From a bacterium (GTDB taxonomy: Bacteria > Cyanobacteriota > Vampirovibrionia > Gastranaerophilales > Gastranaerophilaceae), in NCBI GenBank assembly GCA_017470815.1, contig JAFUXT010000015.1:1-53048 (forward strand): 53,048 bases of DNA, in the 5' to 3' direction. Shown here piece after piece: positions 8,080 through 17,500 of the stretch. Within the stretch, counting starts at the first letter, position 1; the number at the start of each line of letters is the position of its first letter. The notes beneath the pieces are model-generated. The model saw nothing but the letters and a program-made list of their open reading frames with translations. It was not told where the DNA came from and made no database searches. A program made the position numbers and the translations under genes.

Positions 8080-8475
8080 TGGAGACGGTGGGAGTCGAAC
8101 CCACGTCCAAAATGGATGACAACATACTTCTACGAGTGTAGGCTATTTTTTGCTCAACTGATTCAGGAAAATGTCTAAACCATACGAATCAGCCCAAGGT
8201 TTTATTTAAAGGAAACTCTAAACCTTGCAAAGTCATCTTGATGTATCTACTTTGCATCAATACACTGCCGCTTGCATAATGGACTTATACAGCCGGCAAG
8301 CTGGGCTATATAAGTGGCTAATCATAGACTAAGCAGCCAAAGCATATGCTTGTGCAAAGTCTACTTTTCTTACATTGTTAGCACTTAATTTGTTTTGCTC
8401 GTTGATGACGGAGAACAGCGCTCCGACCCGCCGCATATTACCACCAAACATCCTGTCAAATACCAGAACGTCCCC
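8080..8475 (-). ncRNA. ssrA: tmRNA (trans-translation RNA)
   Basis: The gene rescues stalled ribosomes by acting as alanyl-tRNA and then mRNA. The acceptor stem is GGGGACG (5' end at 8475) with CGTCTCC (3' end at 8081-8087), including the G3-U70 wobble that alanyl-tRNA synthetase needs. The T-arm GTGGGTTCGACTCCCAC is intact. The tag frame lies at 8329-8382: resume codon GCU, then ANNVRKVDFAQAYALAA and a UAG stop. The ANN start resembles cyanobacterial tags, and the ALAA end is the usual protease degron. The 3' CCA is not encoded (the discriminator A at 8080 is followed by CT), so CCA must be added after transcription. It is one piece, not the circularly permuted two-piece form. Confidence 0.96.
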
Positions 8476-8539
8476 ATATAAAAATGTAAATGTACGATTA
8501 ATACTATTATAACTGAATTTTAACCTTTTTCAATCTTTA

Positions 8540-8558
8540 TTGTAACGAAATGTTACAA
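8540..8558. promoter_or_regulatory. Palindrome upstream of the 8643 gene
   Basis: TTGTAAC at 8540-8546 is inverted at 8552-8558 (GTTACAA) with a 5-nt spacer. It lies between the tmRNA promoter region and the gene at 8643, and could be an operator for either. Related TTGTTACA words occur at 46099-46116 before an XRE gene. Confidence 0.35.
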
Positions 8559-8642
8559 ACATGCTCAAAAACATTAAAGTTCATGCTTTTACCTGCCGAC
8601 ATGAAAGATAACAGATAAAATAAGACGAAAGGAAATACCGTC

Positions 8643-9677
8643 ATGGGAATGTCAGCATCGCAAGCAAGATTTTTAAGTTTAACAGCAAGAAAAAACAATG
8701 TTGAATTTGAAGGACAACAGATTAACCAGCAAAGAACAACCCTGTCTAACGAATCAGCAAGTTATTACAGCGAATTGTGTAATATGGAAGTGCCGACTCC
8801 GCCATCTATTGATGATTATACAAAAGTATCTTACACCTTCAATGATGGTGCAATGACTAATACCCTTATTTCCTTATTACCAAAATCAGGTACTAATAAT
8901 GAGTATGTTGTAAACTATGTTGAAGAATGGCAGGATGATTATGCTATTGTTCCTGCTGCTTCAAGTTTGGTTGAAAAAAACGGAAGTACTTATTCAATCG
9001 GAAGTTGCAAATTGAGAGAAGCAGGTGTGGCTCCTGCAAATATCTCTGATGATGAATACTATGAATCACTTTCTGCAAGTCAACGTTCGGCTTTGTTACA
9101 AAATGAAGCATATTTATTAAAGATGGCTCAGGAAAAAACCGGTGACAATGGTAAATTCTATATCAGGTATATTAAAAATACTACAAATGGTAACTATGAG
9201 CCATACTTATATGCTTTGAGTGAATTACAACAAACACAGAAATATAACAATAAAAACCTTGCAAGTATTCCTTGTTATTCACTTGGTTCTACAACACAAA
9301 CAAGAGAAGTATTACACAAAGAAGCAACCGTTGAAAAAGATTCATCAGGCAGATATGTAGCAATTACAATCAATCTTGGTACAGATGATCAAGGTAATAA
9401 AATAGAACGTACTTATGCTCTGACAACCACCACAACAACTGATGAAGAAGCATACAACGATGCAATGAACGAATACAACTACAAACAGCACGAATATGAT
9501 CACAAAATTCAGGAAATTAACTCAAAACTTGAAATCGTTCAACAACAAGATAAGCAGTTGGAATTGAAACTTAAACAACTTGATACCGAAGAAAATGCTA
9601 TTTCAACAGAAATGGATGCGGTCAAAAAAGTTATCTCCAAAAACGTTGAATCTTCATTCAAAACATTTAACGCATAA
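8643..9677 (+). CDS. Conserved-looking protein of unknown function with C-terminal coiled coil (344 aa)
   Basis: I do not recognise a named family. The N-terminus MGMSASQARFLSLTARK, followed by a helical stretch rich in N, Q and E, is built like the start of an axial or filament subunit that folds as a long helix. The middle (about 55-270) is mixed alpha/beta with repeated Tyr and Ser. The last 75 residues (EEAYNDAMNEYNYKQHEY ... KKVISKNVESSF) form a strong coiled coil. There is no signal peptide and no cysteine pair pattern. It has an AAAGGA ribosome site 10 nt before ATG 8643 and a strong terminator after the stop, so it is monocistronic. This helix-globule-helix order could suit a self-assembling or secretion-apparatus protein, which is inference only. 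Confidence 0.6.
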   Translation: MGMSASQARFLSLTARKNNVEFEGQQINQQRTTLSNESASYYSELCNMEVPTPPSIDDYTKVSYTFNDGAMTNTLISLLPKSGTNNEYVVNYVEEWQDDYAIVPAASSLVEKNGSTYSIGSCKLREAGVAPANISDDEYYESLSASQRSALLQNEAYLLKMAQEKTGDNGKFYIRYIKNTTNGNYEPYLYALSELQQTQKYNNKNLASIPCYSLGSTTQTREVLHKEATVEKDSSGRYVAITINLGTDDQGNKIERTYALTTTTTTDEEAYNDAMNEYNYKQHEYDHKIQEINSKLEIVQQQDKQLELKLKQLDTEENAISTEMDAVKKVISKNVESSFKTFNA

Positions 9678-9703
9678 GATAGAATAATAAATTTTAGTTA
9701 GTA

Positions 9704-9735
9704 AAAACAGCCTTGCAATTATGCAAGGCTGTTTT
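9704..9735. terminator. Bidirectional terminator between convergent genes
   Basis: AAAACAGCCTTGCA (9704-9717) pairs with TGCAAGGCTGTTTT (9722-9735) around a 4-nt loop. It separates the 8643 gene from the convergent lysozyme-like gene. Confidence 0.88.
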
Positions 9736-9748
9736 GATGTTTTAAATT

Positions 9749-10894
9749 TTAGAAACTTGGTCTGCTGCGGTAATAACCTTTTACTTCTGTACCATCAGAA
9801 CGGGTATATGAATTTACATATATAACTCCACCGCCTGTCATTGCTTCTCGTTGCAAATCGCCGTTAGTTGGCATTGCACCATTGAATGTTCTTGTTTGTG
9901 CGTCAATCTCTTTTTCGTGTTTTGCAAATTCATCCGATGACATTTGCCCGACTTCCTCTCTTGTATATATATGATTGCTACCTGTTAATGGATTTGCATA
10001 ACCAAATAAACCTGAATTTTGTTGTGGTTGATTTGTTGGTTGAACTTCAGGTAATTGAATACCTAATATATTTGCAAGTTGATTGATATCAAAATTTGCA
10101 GCCTGACCTGTTGGAACACCTGAAGGTTGCCTTAAACTTTCAGGTATTGCCATTGGAATAATATCCCAAGGATTTATTTTTTGAATTTGTTGTTCAATAG
10201 GGTTGACCATTAAATCATTTAGATTCGGTAGGTTGTTTTGTTGATAATCGTTATATTCTGCAAATAATTTGAATAGAGCATTATTAGTATTTGAGTTTAT
10301 ATTGTTTGGAGTAGGAAAACTATTAGTTTCATGTGGCTCTTGAGTAACAACAGATTGTTGATCAATATTTTCTGATGCATTATCAAATTTCAATCCTGTA
10401 ATACCTGAAACATCATAATCTTGAAATCTGCGCATATACTCACTTACAGGTACTCCATTTTCATCTTTACCGTCAATTTTTCCTCCACTACGCACGAAAT
10501 CATTAACTTTTCCTTGTCCACCAATATGTGCACCACCTAATAAAGCTGCGGGAGTTATTTTAATTCCATTAATTGTTTGTCCCAAGTATTTTGTAGCACC
10601 TATATTCTTCAAATAGCTCCATTGAGCCTGTTTAAATGCTTTTTGGGCATTTTCTTGAGCTTGTTTATTATTTAAAAAATCTTCAACACTATAAACGCCG
10701 TCTTTACCTGTAAATTGACCTGACCAATCATTATTGCCAATTTTACTATTTTTTTTGTAATACCCTGCATCTATCATTGCATATTCACCCATTTGGTACT
10801 TACCTATAAATCCTTGTTTATTTTTTGCACGGTAATTACCACTGGATTCACGTTTTCCTAAATCTTCAAAAAATTTATCTTCTGTTTTTAACAT
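9749..10894 (-). CDS. Lysozyme/transglycosylase-like protein with phage-particle motifs (381 aa)
   Basis: The N-terminal ~130 residues read as a lysozyme-like peptidoglycan hydrolase: FFEDLGKRESSGNY supplies the catalytic-type Glu, and YQMGEYAM with later G/A-rich helices (LLGGAHIGGQGKV) fit the muramidase/transglycosylase fold of phage particles. A P/Q/N-rich linker follows. The C-terminus holds two short motifs. YTREEVGQMSSDEFAKHE also ends the protein at 35217 in the phage-like cluster. VNSYTRSDGTEVKGYYR resembles the start of the protein at 39729. No signal peptide is seen, so export would be by particle, holin or lysis. It has an AAAGGA ribosome site at its start. It may be a detached part of the phage-like system or of a second, decayed prophage. 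Confidence 0.7.
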   Translation of the reverse strand: MLKTEDKFFEDLGKRESSGNYRAKNKQGFIGKYQMGEYAMIDAGYYKKNSKIGNNDWSGQFTGKDGVYSVEDFLNNKQAQENAQKAFKQAQWSYLKNIGATKYLGQTINGIKITPAALLGGAHIGGQGKVNDFVRSGGKIDGKDENGVPVSEYMRRFQDYDVSGITGLKFDNASENIDQQSVVTQEPHETNSFPTPNNINSNTNNALFKLFAEYNDYQQNNLPNLNDLMVNPIEQQIQKINPWDIIPMAIPESLRQPSGVPTGQAANFDINQLANILGIQLPEVQPTNQPQQNSGLFGYANPLTGSNHIYTREEVGQMSSDEFAKHEKEIDAQTRTFNGAMPTNGDLQREAMTGGGVIYVNSYTRSDGTEVKGYYRSRPSF

Positions 10895-10975
10895 AGTATT
10901 TTTCCTTTCGTCATTACTAATCTGGGTATCTAAAATTTTAAATACCCTTACACTATTTATACTTTTAAACGGATA

Positions 10976-11578
10976 CTATTCTTTTATATCTGTTATTTCA
11001 GATTCATCATATTCTGAAAAATCTTTTAAGTATTCTAAGAATTTTTTTTCTTGTTCATAATTATAATAATATTTACCATTAAATTTTGCTTGCATTGGTT
11101 TAAAATCAAAGGCAATAGAACTATGGTATTTTATATCCTTGTAACCATTTGTCTTATACGGTAAAACATAAAAACTCATATTTGTTTCTATGTTAATCAT
11201 ATATTTTGCAATATTTTGATAATTATTATTATTTTCTTCAAGAATAAATAAAGAAATTCCCGCTGTTCCCCAATATAATGTTGAAAAAACAACACCAATA
11301 ATTTCTTTTTTACCGTCACCGTTTAAATCAGTTTCAAAAGCACTTACTGTTTTGGGGGTTATATTTGCAAAATCTAGTGCTTCTTTTGGAGTTTTATTTA
11401 ATTCTTTCAAGACAAATTTATATAATATTTTACTTGCTTTGGTTTGAGATTGTTTAGAAAAATCATATTCAATAGTTCCGTCTGGATGAGTAATCGGCTG
11501 GTTTTTTGTTACAGGACAACCCAAAACAGGACAAGTTATAAATAAACATATTAAAAATAAAATCCATATTTTTTTCAT
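10976..11578 (-). CDS. Predicted lipoprotein with a calcium-loop-like segment (200 aa)
   Basis: MKKIWILFLICLFITCPVLGC has a lysine start, a hydrophobic core and a lipobox ending in VLGC at C21, so export and lipid anchoring are likely. DLNGDGKKEII near residue 84 is an FG-GAP/EF-hand-like Asp-rich loop, often calcium binding. No known family is recognised. It lies 81 bp downstream of the lysozyme-like gene in reverse direction, between it and the RHH gene. All three are on the minus strand but with gaps of 48-82 bp, so a shared operon is uncertain. Confidence 0.65.
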   Translation of the reverse strand: MKKIWILFLICLFITCPVLGCPVTKNQPITHPDGTIEYDFSKQSQTKASKILYKFVLKELNKTPKEALDFANITPKTVSAFETDLNGDGKKEIIGVVFSTLYWGTAGISLFILEENNNNYQNIAKYMINIETNMSFYVLPYKTNGYKDIKYHSSIAFDFKPMQAKFNGKYYYNYEQEKKFLEYLKDFSEYDESEITDIKE

Positions 11579-11625
11579 ACAAGTATTTTACAAATAAAAT
11601 TATTTTTTTCAAATATTTTACATCG

Positions 11626-12000
11626 CTATTTTCCTCCTATATTTCGGCTTGTGTTCATCTTGCTATTTAGTGTATTCATATATTCAAGTTCTGCATCAAT
11701 GAATTTTTGTTGAAGTTTTTCGGTTTCTTCAATTGCGTAGGATGCTATATCAACTATTTCTTTTAATTTTTTTATTTTTTCTCCAAAATGGATTTCGATA
11801 GAATCTTTGCCCTGTTTTGTTATCCATTCACAAGTCACTTTTTTTAACTCTGAATCTAAAATTTCAGGCAAAATCGAGTTTACAACAATTGCCCTAACAT
11901 AATCAGGTAACGGTAATCGTTGGGTTTTAGAACCCTTTACTAAAATGTTTTTTAAATCTTTTGGAATACGAATACTAAATTGTTCCGATTTCGAATCCAT
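11626..12000 (-). CDS. Ribbon-helix-helix-like DNA-binding protein with C-terminal coiled coil (124 aa)
   Basis: Residues 7-45 (FSIRIPKDLKNILVKGSKTQRLPLPDYVRAIVVNSI) fit the strand-helix-helix of MetJ/Arc/CopG proteins: a beta strand with alternating residues, then two amphipathic helices, the second led by PDYVRAIV. The rest is a long charged helix that may drive oligomerisation. It could regulate the minus-strand genes downstream. The target is unknown. Confidence 0.5.
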   Translation of the reverse strand: MDSKSEQFSIRIPKDLKNILVKGSKTQRLPLPDYVRAIVVNSILPEILDSELKKVTCEWITKQGKDSIEIHFGEKIKKLKEIVDIASYAIEETEKLQQKFIDAELEYMNTLNSKMNTSRNIGGK

Positions 12001-12306
12001 ATTGTTTTTAATAATTAAATAATTAAATACATGTATTCATAAAGAACTGCAAACATGTAAACAAAAAAACAAAAATATGTAGTTATAAATTACAAAAATT
12101 TGCAAATTTTTACACTATAAACCAGCCTCAATCGCCCTATAATTAGGCATAGTTAGGACAAAACTCCCATCACAACTATTAAATTTTATCAATATAACCT
12201 CACCAACAATATGTAAGGCATCAAGTTGCCTACATCTTGTATCCTCACCTGCTTGCAGGAGAGGAAAATCTATTTGGCTAATTAAATATATAAATCCCTT
12301 TTAAAT
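12001..12306. other. Intergenic stretch with small hairpins
   Basis: No gene is seen. It is AT-rich near 12001-12130, the likely promoter of the minus-strand gene ending at 12000. Hairpins occur at about 12210-12235 (ATGTAAGGCA...TGCCTACAT) and about 12245-12265 (CCTCACCTGC...GCAGGAGAGG), between the 3' end of tpsB and the RHH gene. One of these may terminate tpsB. Confidence 0.5.
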
Positions 12307-14382
12307 CTATGTTGTTTTAGATTTTGGTTTTCTTTTGAAAAGATTTTTTATTTTTTGTATGAATAAATCAAATTTTGACGGCTTATCTTTTCCATACAAT
12401 AATTCAAATAATTTCTTTTCTTTTTTTGCTCTTATTTTTTCTTGTTTTGCTTTGGCTTTTGCCTCTTTTGCCTTTAGTTTTTCTTCTTCTTTTTCTGCTT
12501 TTATTTCTTCTTTTGTTTTTGTTTCATAGAGTTGAGCATTAACATTTTTTTCTACCAACGGTTCAATTTTGGTTTCAGGCTCTTTGGTTTCCTGTTTCTT
12601 TTTCGGTCTTCTTAAACTTACAAGAGTATCAGAATCAAGTGTCATACTCAAATCTATATGAAATCGTCCAGTTCTGCTTGTTTCTTCATGTGAATTTTTC
12701 ATCAGCGGGAAGCCCCATGCTAATCTCAAATTAAGTCCGGCAGGTAAGGTTATTTTTATACCAAAACCCAAACTTGCCAAAAAGTCGTTCTTATCATAAT
12801 GTTTGCTTCCCGTACCGGAACCTTTATAAGGGAATATTCCTGCATGGTCAGCAAATATGAAACCTTTCAGATAGTTTCCGATAAAGGGTCTTGGGTTATT
12901 TGGATTTTTCTTTGTGCAAATTTCTCTCGGACCTATTGGGAACATAAGTTCTGCACTCATAATGTATCCGCTTCTGCCGATTAACAGACCTTCCGAATAA
13001 CCTCTTACGGTCGTTCCGCCGCCTGCTATCATTTGGTCAAGATACGGAACATTATCTTTCGGAATAAATTGATAGTTACCCCTTATTGTTCCGACAAATC
13101 CGTGACCCAAATCGTGAAGTCTTAATACTCCGCCATCCAATTTTAAGTAATTTGAATTTTTATCAAATATAGGAATTGAATATCCGACATTTTGGTTTAA
13201 ATACCAAATACCTCTTTGGGTATCATACCTGTATGTCAAACCTGTTGTTACTGTTGTGACTTTGTCTTCAAAAATATCTTTTCCGTCAAAACTTGTTGCA
13301 GAATGTTTATAAGCCAATGATGTTACACTTGTTAATTCTGTCCAAGGCTTTCTTATGATAGGCTGAGTAAAGTATAAAGAGTAATTTTGAGAACGGCTTT
13401 TAATGTTAAAAAGTCTGTATGAACCGTTGCCTATTTTTGAATTACTTGAAGAAAAACTAAATCCTATTCTTCCGTCTTTTTTGTTTACTGGGAAATTGTA
13501 ATCCGCAAACGGAGTTATTGCGTGTTTGTTTGCGTAAAATCCCAAAGTTAACGGGTCACGATGTTTTGTCAGGCTGTCATCTCTGAGCATCAATCCGCCA
13601 CGATATTCTCCGATAGATTTTCGCCCAGAATTATCCATCATTGCGGTCAAATGAAACGGGAATTTTTCGTGAGCCTGAACCGTAATATTAGTTGTACCCA
13701 TTTCATTCTTGCCGGGATTTAAAGTCCCTGTTAATTGGACTCCGTTATTGTATCTGTTAAATACAACCATTGAACTTTCTAAACTTCGGATATTAAAAAT
13801 ATCTCCTTTAGATACATTCAATCGGTCTTTTATATATTTTGAAGTTGTCCATTTATTATCTAATACTACAATATCTTCAACTCTGCCTTCTACAAGTTTA
13901 ATTTTTACAACTCCGCCTTCTATGACCTGTTCGGGTAAAAATGCTCTGGCAGTAACGAAACCGTAACTTAAATAAAGTTTATTTATTCGGTCAACAATTT
14001 CTTTTAATTGTTCTATTTTTAAATTCTGATTGTTATAATCTTTTAAAATATCTTCTATTTCTTGTTTAGTCAGAATATAAGATGGTGAAACTTCGACCTT
14101 TTCAATATAAACGCCTTTGGTTGCATAATCTTCCAGTTTTGCCCTGATTACAGGTGCAGATTTCTTTTCGATTTCGTCTTTTTTGGCTTCTCCGCTTTCT
14201 TTGCGTTCTTCAAATCTTTTGTAATCATCGCGAATCTGTCTTTCCATTTGTTGCTGTCTTAACGAATCTAAATTCTGATTGTTAAGAGTCCCTGCCTGAG
14301 GTATAATCTCCGGAACATAATCAGACATAGCAGGTAACGGCAAAGCCAATAATATACATATTGTTATAAAAATCTTTTTCAT
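12307..14382 (-). CDS. TpsB: two-partner secretion outer-membrane transporter, ShlB/FhaC/HecB family (691 aa)
   Basis: A signal peptide (MKKIFITICILLALPLPAMS) is followed by a coiled segment and a POTRA_2-type domain (about 85-175; VYIEKVEVSPSYILTKQEIEDIL ... IEGGVVKIKLVEGRVEDIVV). The rest up to about residue 590 is an Omp85-type barrel with alternating aromatic strands and the conserved lid-loop motif GGTTVRGYSEG, the (V/I)RG(Y/F) of TpsB and BamA proteins. It moves the unfolded TpsA exoprotein across the outer membrane. Residues 591-691 are unusual: a Lys/Glu-rich, repeat-like extension (KAKEAKAKAKQEK type) beyond the barrel, where family members normally end with an aromatic beta-signal. 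It is divergent from the giant TpsA gene, 183 bp apart, the natural partner arrangement. Confidence 0.93.
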   Translation of the reverse strand: MKKIFITICILLALPLPAMSDYVPEIIPQAGTLNNQNLDSLRQQQMERQIRDDYKRFEERKESGEAKKDEIEKKSAPVIRAKLEDYATKGVYIEKVEVSPSYILTKQEIEDILKDYNNQNLKIEQLKEIVDRINKLYLSYGFVTARAFLPEQVIEGGVVKIKLVEGRVEDIVVLDNKWTTSKYIKDRLNVSKGDIFNIRSLESSMVVFNRYNNGVQLTGTLNPGKNEMGTTNITVQAHEKFPFHLTAMMDNSGRKSIGEYRGGLMLRDDSLTKHRDPLTLGFYANKHAITPFADYNFPVNKKDGRIGFSFSSSNSKIGNGSYRLFNIKSRSQNYSLYFTQPIIRKPWTELTSVTSLAYKHSATSFDGKDIFEDKVTTVTTGLTYRYDTQRGIWYLNQNVGYSIPIFDKNSNYLKLDGGVLRLHDLGHGFVGTIRGNYQFIPKDNVPYLDQMIAGGGTTVRGYSEGLLIGRSGYIMSAELMFPIGPREICTKKNPNNPRPFIGNYLKGFIFADHAGIFPYKGSGTGSKHYDKNDFLASLGFGIKITLPAGLNLRLAWGFPLMKNSHEETSRTGRFHIDLSMTLDSDTLVSLRRPKKKQETKEPETKIEPLVEKNVNAQLYETKTKEEIKAEKEEEKLKAKEAKAKAKQEKIRAKKEKKLFELLYGKDKPSKFDLFIQKIKNLFKRKPKSKTT

Positions 14383-14565
14383 TTTATTCCATTTATAAAT
14401 AATATTATATTTTTGTTTTTACTAAAAACCTAAATATTTTTTATTTTGTGTAAAATTTTGTAAAAAAAAATAAAAATTTGTAAAAAAAGTTTTTGTTCCC
14501 TTTTTATATGAATATTAATTACATAAAATAATATAACATCAAGAAGTAATTGTTAAGGGATATAT
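14383..14565. promoter_or_regulatory. Divergent tpsB/tpsA control region
   Basis: This 183-bp AT-rich spacer has three TTTGTAAA-type words (about 14448-14485), spaced close to one or two helical turns. The tpsA ribosome site is AAGGGA at 14553-14558. Promoter elements cannot be called with certainty. A shared control site would keep transporter and cargo balanced. Confidence 0.45.
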
Positions 14566-17500
14566 ATGCTGGAAAAATTTTTGCAAAAATTCACTGCGTC
14601 AATGATAGTTTTTGGAATGTTTCTGTTTGGTTTACCTTCAAGTGTTATTGCATCTGAAATTTCAGGTGTAACAGCAACAGGCAACACTTATAATATTGAA
14701 GCATCAAAAGTGTCAGGCAGTACAGGATTTAGAGAATACGATAAATTTAACCTATCAAAAGGTGATATAGCAAATCTTATCTACAAAGATAATTATTCAA
14801 AGTTTGTTAACCTTGTTGATAAACAAGTTGTTATTGACGGTATTTTAAACACAATGAAAAATAACAACTTCTACAACGGACATGCAATATTTGTATCTCC
14901 TAACGGTGTGGTTATAGGTTCATCAGGGATTTTGAATGTCGGTTCGCTTACTTTGATGGCTCCTTCTCAAAATGCTTATGATTTATTCAAAAAAAATTAC
15001 GGCGAACATCTTTCAAATTTTGAATTTGATTTAACTAAAGATAATTATAAAAGTCTTATAACAAATTCTTCAGGCGATATTATAATCAACGGTCAAATAT
15101 ATGCTCGCAATGATGTAAATGCTTACGGAAGAAGAATTTTAACTAATGTAAATCCTGAGGATGTTACTAAATCAGCAAATGCAAATCCGAGAATAGTTGC
15201 CGGTATTCAGAATAAGGATATCGTAATCAATAAAGCCAATCAGGCAGAATCATTATTTAATTCTCTTGTATCAAATGATACAAAAGATGCAACAGAATTA
15301 GGACTGAAAGACGGGAAAATAGTACTTATTACAAATAAGGCAAACGAAGAGATTTTAACAACCGTATTAACATCTGAATCAAATGGCGGTACTGAGAACA
15401 AAACAGGAACAGAATCTAATCCTGACAGTACTACTCAAAATAATCCGACAACTTCAGCCAAGACTACAACTACGACAACCACTACTATAAATACCGTAAC
15501 AGGGCTTAAGACAGTTAAAACAGAAACAAATTCTGCTGACACCGGCTCAAAAACAGGTGAATCTAAAACTAATGATAAGGACAAAGTTAAAACAGCATAT
15601 TCAATAGATAAAACATATAATAAATCATCATTATCAGATAATGATTCATCAATAATTATTAATAATGCAGAAATTGTATCTAATGATATAGAACTTGAAG
15701 CAAATGCAACATCTGAAAAAGAAGTAAATGAAGATACAATAAAGGCATATAATGATGCATTAGCCGCATCTAAAAATGACAGTAACAGTAATGCCAACAG
15801 TAATAATCTTAAAGATGATTCTAAAAAAGATGAAACCAAAAAAGATGAAACAACAAATTTGATTATTCATAAAAGTTTTAACGGTGTATCTCCGGAAGCA
15901 AAAGCGAGTGTTAAGATATCAAATTCAAAAATAATAGGTGACGATGTTAATATAAAAGCAAATGCTTCATCAGAAACCGAAACTTATATTCAACTTTTGG
16001 ATACTGTTTATGATAAGTGGGTTAAAATAGAACTTCAAAAGTTGTTTATAAAATTTTTAAGAGGTGAAATTTTTACTTTACCTTCATGGTTAACCGATGC
16101 AATGGAAAAAGGTGAAGAAGTTGCAGGTATTCCTTTAAAAACAATGCTTGATAATATGCAAGCAATGCCAAAGGAAGCAGTTGAGGCAATTTACAACCAA
16201 AATCCGGCAGGCGAATTTTTCAGTGAAGATGTTTATACATTTTTTGATGGTGCAAGAGCGGCATCTAAGATAGAAATAATTAATTCTGAAATTACCGGAC
16301 AAAATTCTGTTAATATTACTTCTGATGCAAAGGCAGTAACAAAAATATCAACAGGAAAACTTGATTCATTACCGATGTTTCTGTATGGATTTGGAGCAAA
16401 AACAGATTCAAAAGTAAATGTTTCGGGCTCAAAAATATTAGCAACAGATGAAAAGAGCACGGTTGATATTAATGCTTTATCAACTATCGAAAATGAATTA
16501 AATTATGACAGTTCAAATTTTCTTGCTATAACAGAAAAATCAAAAGATGAAAAAGCCCCTGAAACTGCTTCAGATAATATTAAAAAACAAATAGCAGATG
16601 ACCTTAACAAAAAAACTGATGATGCTAATAAAGAGGACGAAAAGAAAGCAAAAGAACAGGAACAAGGTTACAGTAATAGTGGCGGTATATATTCAACAGA
16701 TAAAGATAAAGAAAAATCTGATGATAAAAATAAAGCCACCGAGGATAACAAACAATCTGAAAGTGCCGATAACAAAGAAAGTTCGGTAACTCAGGATGAT
16801 AAAGACAATAAAGATAAAGAACAGAGTCAGGATAAAGAGCAAAGCCAAGACCAAGACAAAGATAAAGATAATAAAGAACAAAATCAAGACCAAGATAAGG
16901 ATAAAGATAAAGATGAAGGCGGTACACAAAATACCGTATCTGCTTACAACATAGCACTTTTAAACAATTCAATTATTTCCGATACAGGTGTAAATATCGA
17001 AAATTCCGAAATTGAAGCAAGTAATGTAAATGTAAGAGCAGTTTCGTTTAACAAGAGCGAAACAGAAGTCAAAAATATTTCTTATGTCGGTAAGGATTCC
17101 GAGCATACTGGTATTGCAGCCGGTATGACAATCAATCATACAAAAACAAATGCAGATGTCAATGTTGAAGGTTCTAAAATAACAACAAACTACGCTAACG
17201 CAGATATTGAAACCAAAAAAGATGAAAAGGGTAATGTTGTTAAAGATAAAAAAGGCAATGAGGTAAAAGAAGTTAAATCAACATACGGAGATGCCCGCTT
17301 TGTTGCTCAAAATATCAATCAAATATCAAATTCTGTTGAAACAGAAGTGGTAGCAAAAGACCAAACTTCAAAATATTCCGAAAAAAGTACAACAGATTAT
17401 GATAAAAGTACGGGTGCTGCTATATACAGTTGGTTAAACAAAAAACTTTTATCAAAAGCCCAGGATAAAATGTCCGCGGCGCTTGATAAATTAAATCTTG

